NCBI GenBank assembly: GCA_947247005.1
Contig: OX365955.1
Span: 40,837,822 to 40,901,821, forward strand
Reading direction: 5' to 3'
Source: Spisula solida
Lineage: Eukaryota; Mollusca; Bivalvia; Venerida; Mactridae
Length of the DNA: 64,000 bases
Shown in pieces: positions 58,100 through 64,000 of the stretch. Numbering within the stretch: the stretch's first letter is position 1; each line of letters starts with the position of its first letter. A program made the translations under genes and the position numbers. The notes below the pieces were generated by a model. It had not been told where the DNA came from. It was given only the letters and a program-made list of their open reading frames with translations, and made no database searches.

Positions 58100-59590
58100 T
58101 CCGTGTGGAACAGTTGGTGCGAAATGGCTTTTGTGCACATGGTCCTCGTGCACGGCATGGATTATTATAGTGCTTGGTAGAATTGTATTCTCCATGGATT
58201 GCCTTGTTTTTCTCAAACACAATGTCTTGTCAGAATTTTCCTGCATACGGGTAATACTGTTACGTGTCAGTGGCAACTCTTGGCACCTCTCTGTGGTAGC
58301 GTGTCTCTTGATAGTCTAGGACTCACAAAACATAAATAACCACTCAGGTTCAATTCAAATTCTAACTTTATTTACGATATATATCTTTCGAAGCTCTGTT
58401 GTAAAATTTACTTATAATTATCAGCAAATAGTCAGTAGATCTACAGTCTGTAGATAAAAACTAGAAGATTATTGATGGATTTCTTTAATTCTGGATTTTT
58501 TTACTTGGAGTTGCTTTAAAATATCCGGCCTAAAATGAGTTTGACGAGCAATTTGTTCAGCCCTTATATACTCCCAGGCTTAACCACAACCGAAAACATG
58601 GTTGAACGACGTCCAAATCACTTAAGCGTTCAACCAAGAAAAGGTTGACTTAAAAGGGGCGTTTCAACTAAACGGAACTCTGGTTGAATAACTGTGAAAT
58701 CCGTCAACAAAATGCTACAAAACAACGTTTGCATGCACAAGGTTCCTAAAAATATAATATAAATACTTTAAACATGCTATCTGCTGAACTTTTGTACATT
58801 GTAAAAATTACCTAGTGACCTCAAACTATAAATAAACAAGTTTTGACCTGGTTACCTTAGTCTGAGAGAAAGATACCCACAATTCATCGGAAAAAAACAT
58901 GGCCGTGCAAAGCAAAATAAAACATGTGTTATGACAACTAATGGACAAATACCTATTATTGAGCAAACTAGTGTGGACAAACAACTTTACGAAAAGCTTA
59001 AGGTTTTAACCAAAGACTTTACATACATTGAGATAAACTGATCAATAGGAGCAAAAATAGCGTGAAAACTGAAGACGAAATCTCGATGCGTCAGACTGGA
59101 TTATGACCGACGATGCATAAAAGTGACTAAATGGTTCAATAACTCGAACAAATGCTCTAAATGATAATGCTAACAGACTTATTCATGATTGCTAGTGCAT
59201 TTAGGTTAACATTCTAGCATAAATACTCAGTCAGACAGGACTACAGTCCAGTTAGGATATTGTGACAGTGACGTTGCAGTTTATGTGTACACGAAAGATA
59301 AAAACCATTATCTGAACAGGTACAGCAAGTATAGTATGTTAGTTTAGCATTGAAATTATAGTCGTTTGTACAGTATAAGCCTTTATAATTGGTTTTACCT
59401 CGTTATAGTGCACTGGAAGTTGATGTTAACAAGGTATGTTTATCAAATTAACATTGTACTATACATGGATGATAATTCCATTTATTACTGCAAAACACAG
59501 GGCGTTTCAATGCATGAATACTTAACCAGTCAATAACAATTTTGCTCTCATCTTGTGAATCCTTTACTACTTCATCAAACTCGGTGGAGG
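58100..59590. other. Intergenic stretch without assigned gene
   Basis: No recognised gene. On the minus strand 59350-59425 matches about 75 bases at 50490-50570 (CTATAACG, AAAACCAATTATAAA and TTCAATGCTAAACTAA), immediately before the LINE fragment there. Words with GGTTGAA/TTCAACC repeat at 58590-58690. Confidence 0.4.
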
Positions 59591-59592
59591 GA

Positions 59593-60350
59593 AAGGACAA
59601 CAAAATTATACCGGAGTGAAAGGACAGTTTGTTGTCTTTAACACAATTATACCGGAGTGAAAGGACAGTGTGTTGTCATTAACACAATTATACCGGAGTG
59701 AAATGACAGTGTGTTGTCATCAACAAACTTATACCGGAGTTAAAGGACAATGTGCTGTCATTAGCAAAATTATACCGGAGTGAAAGGACAGTGTGTTGTC
59801 ATCAACACAATTATACCGGAGTGAAAGGACAGTGTGTTGTCATCAACACAATTATACCGGAGTGAAATGACAGTGTGTTGTCATCAACACAATTATACCC
59901 GAGTGAAGTGACAGTGTGTTGTCATCAACAAAATTATACCGGAGTGAAGTGACAGTGTGTTGTCATTAACACAATTATACCCGAGTGAAGTGACAGTGTG
60001 TTGTCATCAACAAAATTATACCGGAGTGAAGTGACAGTGTGTTGTCATCAACACAATTATACCGGAGTGAAAGGACAATGTATTGTCATTAACACAATTA
60101 TACCGGAGTAAAAGGACAGTGTGTTGTCATCAACACAATAATACCGGAATGAAAGGACAGTGTGTTGTCATTAACACAATTATACCGGAGTGAAAGGACA
60201 GTGTTTTGTCATTAACACAAATATACCGGAGTGAAATGACAGTGTGTTGTCATCAACACAATTATACCGGAGTGAAATGACAGTGTGTTGTCATCAACAA
60301 AATTATGCCAGAGTGAAAGGACAGTGTGTTGTCATCAACACAATTATACT
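59593..60350. repeat. Minisatellite of 41 bp, about 18 units
   Basis: Units of ATTATACCGGAGTGAAAGGA plus CAGTGTGTTGTCATCAACACA. Variants CCCGAG/CCGGAG and AAAGG/AAATG/GAAGTG occur in neighbouring units. TGTTGTCATCAACA is a small palindrome in every unit. Confidence 0.97.
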
Positions 60351-60498
60351 TAGTACTTGTTTATTAAATTCCACAGCACTGATGCAGCATTCCATTAGTA
60401 AAACATGGAATAAAAGCGGTGCTACGTAACATTGGTCCATCTCGATATCCGTCTAGCAACTGACATCTTACCATGTTGTTTTCGGTGTGTATATACAC

Positions 60499-60830
60499 AT
60501 GTTTGACGTCGCGGTAGCGTAATAAAGCCATTATTTATTTTTGATAATACACTAGTGTAATAAAGCTATCACGCGACGTCATTCAAAGTATAGGCAATGT
60601 CGTCAATGTTGCGCGTTTATTAGAGTGAAAAATAAGTAGCTATTTTATGTTTCGGCCGGAATAGGCTAACATGTGATAAAAAGAACATTACATTTGTGAC
60701 TTTCCACATTGAATATTAAACTCGTTGAAAAAATCGATAAAATGCTCGACAGAGCCTCGCATTTTATTATTTTATTCAACTCGTTTAATAAATTCAATAT
60801 GGAAAGACACTCATGTAATATCCTTTATAT
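60499..60830. mobile_element. Hairpin MITE family M1, copy 2
   Basis: Same sequence as 24019-24352 (GTTTGACGTCGCGG to CATGTAATATCCT), with the same right-hand hairpin and CGACGTCATTC at the GACGTC site. The 77-codon frame at 60709-60942 comes from the hairpin. Confidence 0.8.
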
Positions 60831-61405
60831 AATTAATGACCATTTACTAGAATTATCAAAGATAATTTTGAAAGGCATACATAAAATATGCTCTAAGATG
60901 CTTTGTGAATACCAGCCAAGATATACACACAAAGACGAATGAGAGGCTTGAATTAGTTTTAGCTAAAACATCTAAGGACATTTTATGATTTTAAGAATGA
61001 TTTAAGTTTTCTACTAAGATGCTTTGTGAATACCACCCCTGGTCTGACAAAGCATTATTTGCCTCCTTCATGGGTATGTCTGTCCTTACGGTCCGGCGTG
61101 TGGCTATGAGCAGCAAACTGGCTGTCTAGGAATGTTTGATCAAGTTTAGTTTCATAAATATAAAGCATATCTACAACCATGTCAGCTAATAGTTACTACA
61201 TGTAGTATTGAAAAACAATAAACGTATGACCTATTAAACATTTGTGTTTTCTACGAAGTGTTATGATTAAGTAATTTCTAACAATGTCGTCACATGGTTC
61301 CATGGGTGTTAATCCATTACCATAATCAAAACACGAAACAAACACTTGGAATAAGTACACCCTTTGCATATTACTATCCATTATTCATCTTGCTCGGTAG
61401 TTCAT
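60831..61405. other. Intergenic stretch without assigned gene
   Basis: A 24-base word AAGATGCTTTGTGAATACCA occurs at about 60896 and 61017. Nothing else recognised. Confidence 0.45.
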
Positions 61406-61406
61406 A

Positions 61407-62416
61407 TTGTAAAGCAGGCAGGACAGCGCTCTCCATGTGCAACCACATATTATATGCATCGCTAGGTAGGACATCGTACTTTATGTGAAACAACATAGTA
61501 TATGCATCACTAGGTAGGACAGCACTCTTCATGTGCAACCACATATATATACATCACTTGATAGGACAGCGCTCTACATTTGCAACCACATATTATATGC
61601 ATCACTAGGTAGGACAGCGCTCATCATGTGCAACCACATATTATTTGCATCAATACGTAGGACAGCGCTCTACATGTGCAACCACATATTATATGCGTCA
61701 CTTGGCAGGACAGTGCTCTTCATGTGCAACCACATATGAAATGCATCGCTAGGTAGGACAGCACTCTTCATGTGTAACCACATAGTACAAGCATCGCTAG
61801 AAAGGACAGCGCTCTGCATGTGCAACCACATATTATATGCATCACTTGGTAGGACAGCGCTCTCCATGTGTAACCACATATTATAAACATCACTACATAG
61901 GGCAGCGCTCTTCATGTGCAACCACATATTATATGCATCACTTGGTAGGACAGCGCTCTTCATGTGCAACCATATATTATATGCATCGCTTAGTAGGACA
62001 GCGCTCTTCATGTGCAACCACATATTATATACATCACTAGATAGGACAGAGCTCTCCATGTGCAACCACGTATTATATACATCACTAGATAGGACAGAGC
62101 TCCCCATGTGCAACCACATATTATATGCATCGCTAGACCGGACAGCGCTCTTCATGTTCAACCACATATTATATGCATCGCTAGACCGGACAGCGCTCTT
62201 CATGTGCAACCACATATTATATGCATCGCTAGGTAGGACAGAGCTCCTCATGTGCAACCACATATTATATGCATCGCTAGGTAGGACAGAGCTCCTCATG
62301 TGCAACCACATATTATATGCATCGCTAGACCGGACAGCGCTCTTCATGTGCAACCACATATTATATGCATCGCTAGACCGGACAGCGCTCTTCATGTGCA
62401 ACCACATAGTACAACC
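61407..62416. repeat. Minisatellite of 48 bp, about 21 units
   Basis: Units of CATGTGCAACCACATATTAT, ATGCATCGCTAGGTAGGACA and GCGCTCTT. Because 48 is a multiple of three, long frames persist on both strands: 255 codons on minus (repeats MWLHMKSAVxSSDAYN, 61670-62437) and 172 on plus (MCNHILYASLGRTALF, 61914-62432). Left-hand units are more degenerate than right-hand ones, and the last four alternate two subtypes. Confidence 0.97.
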
Positions 62417-62862
62417 TACAAGAGATACATGATACAAAAAAAATTATTTTACGTCGGATACAATAAACATAGTTACACAAGCTAGCAGTTTTTTTCCGAC
62501 AAACAATTGTAAATAGTATAACAAATTAAAACAGCTATAAAAGAAAAACATGGTTATTTAAGATACAAGGAAAAACATTATAAGGCTCATAGTATCACAG
62601 TTTTAAGAAGATCAATATATTCAATGTTAAGAAATTAAGAAGTACATAATAATCTTGACAAAATAAAAAAATTTAAAACGAATATTAAGAATTATAATAA
62701 ATTAGACATACAGTTCACAACAAAAGCACATATATTATTCAGCTATATAATGAGATTAAATTATCACATTTAATAGTTCACAAGGTATATATAGCACATC
62801 ACATAAAACAATTCATATTAAGCAGATCACATTACCACAGTGGAAAAATCATGTCCTTGATA
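62417..62862. other. AT-rich intergenic stretch
   Basis: Very AT-rich, no feature recognised. Confidence 0.5.
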
Positions 62863-62866
62863 TTAA

Positions 62867-63763
62867 GGAGGTACGAGCTGCCTTGTGCGCATGCGCGAAA
62901 TTTCAAAATCGTATTAGATAAGAACAAACATGAATTTTAGTTTCAATGATTGCATATGAATGTTGATTAATGAAAATAAACAAAATATTATCGCACAAAA
63001 TAGATATTTTTAACTTTTTATTTTTTGCCTGTATGAAAAAGTGGGTGGGGAACGGCAAAATTGTGAATAATATGGGTTCACAATAAGTCCCTACAATTGG
63101 TCAAATGCATATGCTTATATATAATATGTAGTGCATGGTTTAGTTATAAGAGGTAGCCACACTTTGAAATATTTTTAAGAAAAAATTATTTCATTTCAAT
63201 ATGCAAATTAGGTTAATTTTATGCAAATTTATTCATAATTAGTGCTTTTTTATGCACAGCTCCCAAAAAAGGCTGGTGACCCCTATTTTTTATTTGACTA
63301 AACTAGTGTTCTATTTGATACTAAACTTAGGGCCAATTTTAAATCATTTTCGATCGTTGGGTATTTTTTTGACGTTCATTTGAAATCATTTGAAAATCAC
63401 ACTTTTTAGCAAGTGGGTGGGGTAACTATTTATCATGTTCAAATACTGAATTTGTTCACCAGGCAGCTTGAATTGTGACTAATGTCAATAGGAATGACCA
63501 TTGAACACACAAAATATCATGCATTGCTTAAAAGTGGTTTCATACAGTAATAATCTTAAAAAGAACATAATGGTGCCATAAATGCAGGAAATAGATAAAA
63601 TGACCAAAATACAATGGTAGGTCATTAGAAAGCCATGTATGTCGAAAACGAGCCTAGTGACATATCATTTTTATGATTTCAATGTTGTTCTAGAAGACTG
63701 TTCTGTCATTTTAAGATGTTTCAAGGAAAATTCGATCGTTAGATAAAAGGTGCGCGTACCTCC
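62867..63763. mobile_element. TTAA-target element, 897 bp, family T3
   Basis: Flanked by TTAA at 62863-62866 and 63764-63767. Inverted ends GGAGGTACGAGC and, from the other side, GGAGGTACGCGC. Inside, AAGTGGGTGGGG occurs twice (about 63042 and 63411). No transposase frame. Same target rule as T1 and T2. Confidence 0.88.
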
Positions 63764-63767
63764 TTAA

Positions 63768-64000
63768 GATATGAGAAATAAAATAAGTTTTAAACAATAG
63801 TAAAATATAAATTAGAAGATATATAAATATATTACTTGCTTTGAATAAGTTGAACACATTATTTGAAAAACACATGGAACAGTATACATTTTAGGCAGCA
63901 AAGGATAAACAAAGTTATACATATTAAAAGAAAAAGAGAGAGAATATGTTCAGGTGTCTACAGGCGACAGAGAGAACACTTACACCTTGGTCCTGTCCAG
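63768..64000. other. Window end, AT-rich
   Basis: No feature recognised. Confidence 0.5.

Noticed and set aside
61670..62437. 255-codon minus-strand frame as a repeat protein gene
   Set aside because: It is fully contained in a 48-bp minisatellite whose opposite strand is also open; no unique N- or C-terminal domain and no signal peptide.

Overview
This is a eukaryotic nuclear window. It is AT-rich and gene-poor, with no ribosomal, Shine-Dalgarno or operon structure, and it is crowded with non-LTR retrotransposon fragments, short inverted-repeat DNA transposons and minisatellites. The best gene encodes a type I membrane protein with a WSC-like module and a C-type-lectin fold. The mix of many MITE families, LINE tails and intronless lectin-like receptors suggests a mollusc, most likely a bivalve. 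That assignment is inference; no rRNA or conserved single-copy gene is present to prove it.

Large-scale layout: bases 1-16620 are repeated in the same orientation from 32839 onward (roughly 97% identical where compared by eye), so the window holds most of a tandem segmental duplication with an offset of about 32.8 kb. Matching blocks are 1-2064/32839-34900, 4118-4995/37376-38231, about 5006-10930/39003-44366, 12178-12732/44385-44941, 14033-16278/44941-49027 and 16279-16620/57028-57412. The two copies differ by discrete events: TTAA-target transposons with an empty site in the other copy, a nested element, a 599-bp tandem duplication only in copy 1, a 17-bp repeat expanded only in copy 2, a LINE 3' end deleted from copy 1, and an 8-kb block of mobile DNA (49028-57027) only in copy 2.

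The spacer between the copies (16640-32838) holds a putative small cysteine-rich secreted peptide (17040-17264) and the WSC/C-type-lectin receptor (17575-19116), followed by repeats: a tRNA-derived SINE piece, a (GCGA)n(GCGT)n tract, several MITEs and minisatellites of 17, 26 and 65 bp, and a LINE 3' end. Both copies carry a 72-codon ORF (7702-7920, 41101-41319) with a signal peptide and a dibasic site.

The 49-57 kb block holds a foldback version of a 361-bp element, a decayed LINE interrupted by a mariner-like MITE, and a complete-looking LTR element (52777-55944) whose only ORF is a Gag-like protein with two zinc-knuckle pairs separated by a coiled coil. The right end (57.4-64 kb) is satellite-like: about 155-, 41- and 48-bp tandem repeats, then a TTAA element. 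Apart from the receptor, nothing here is a confidently expressed host gene.
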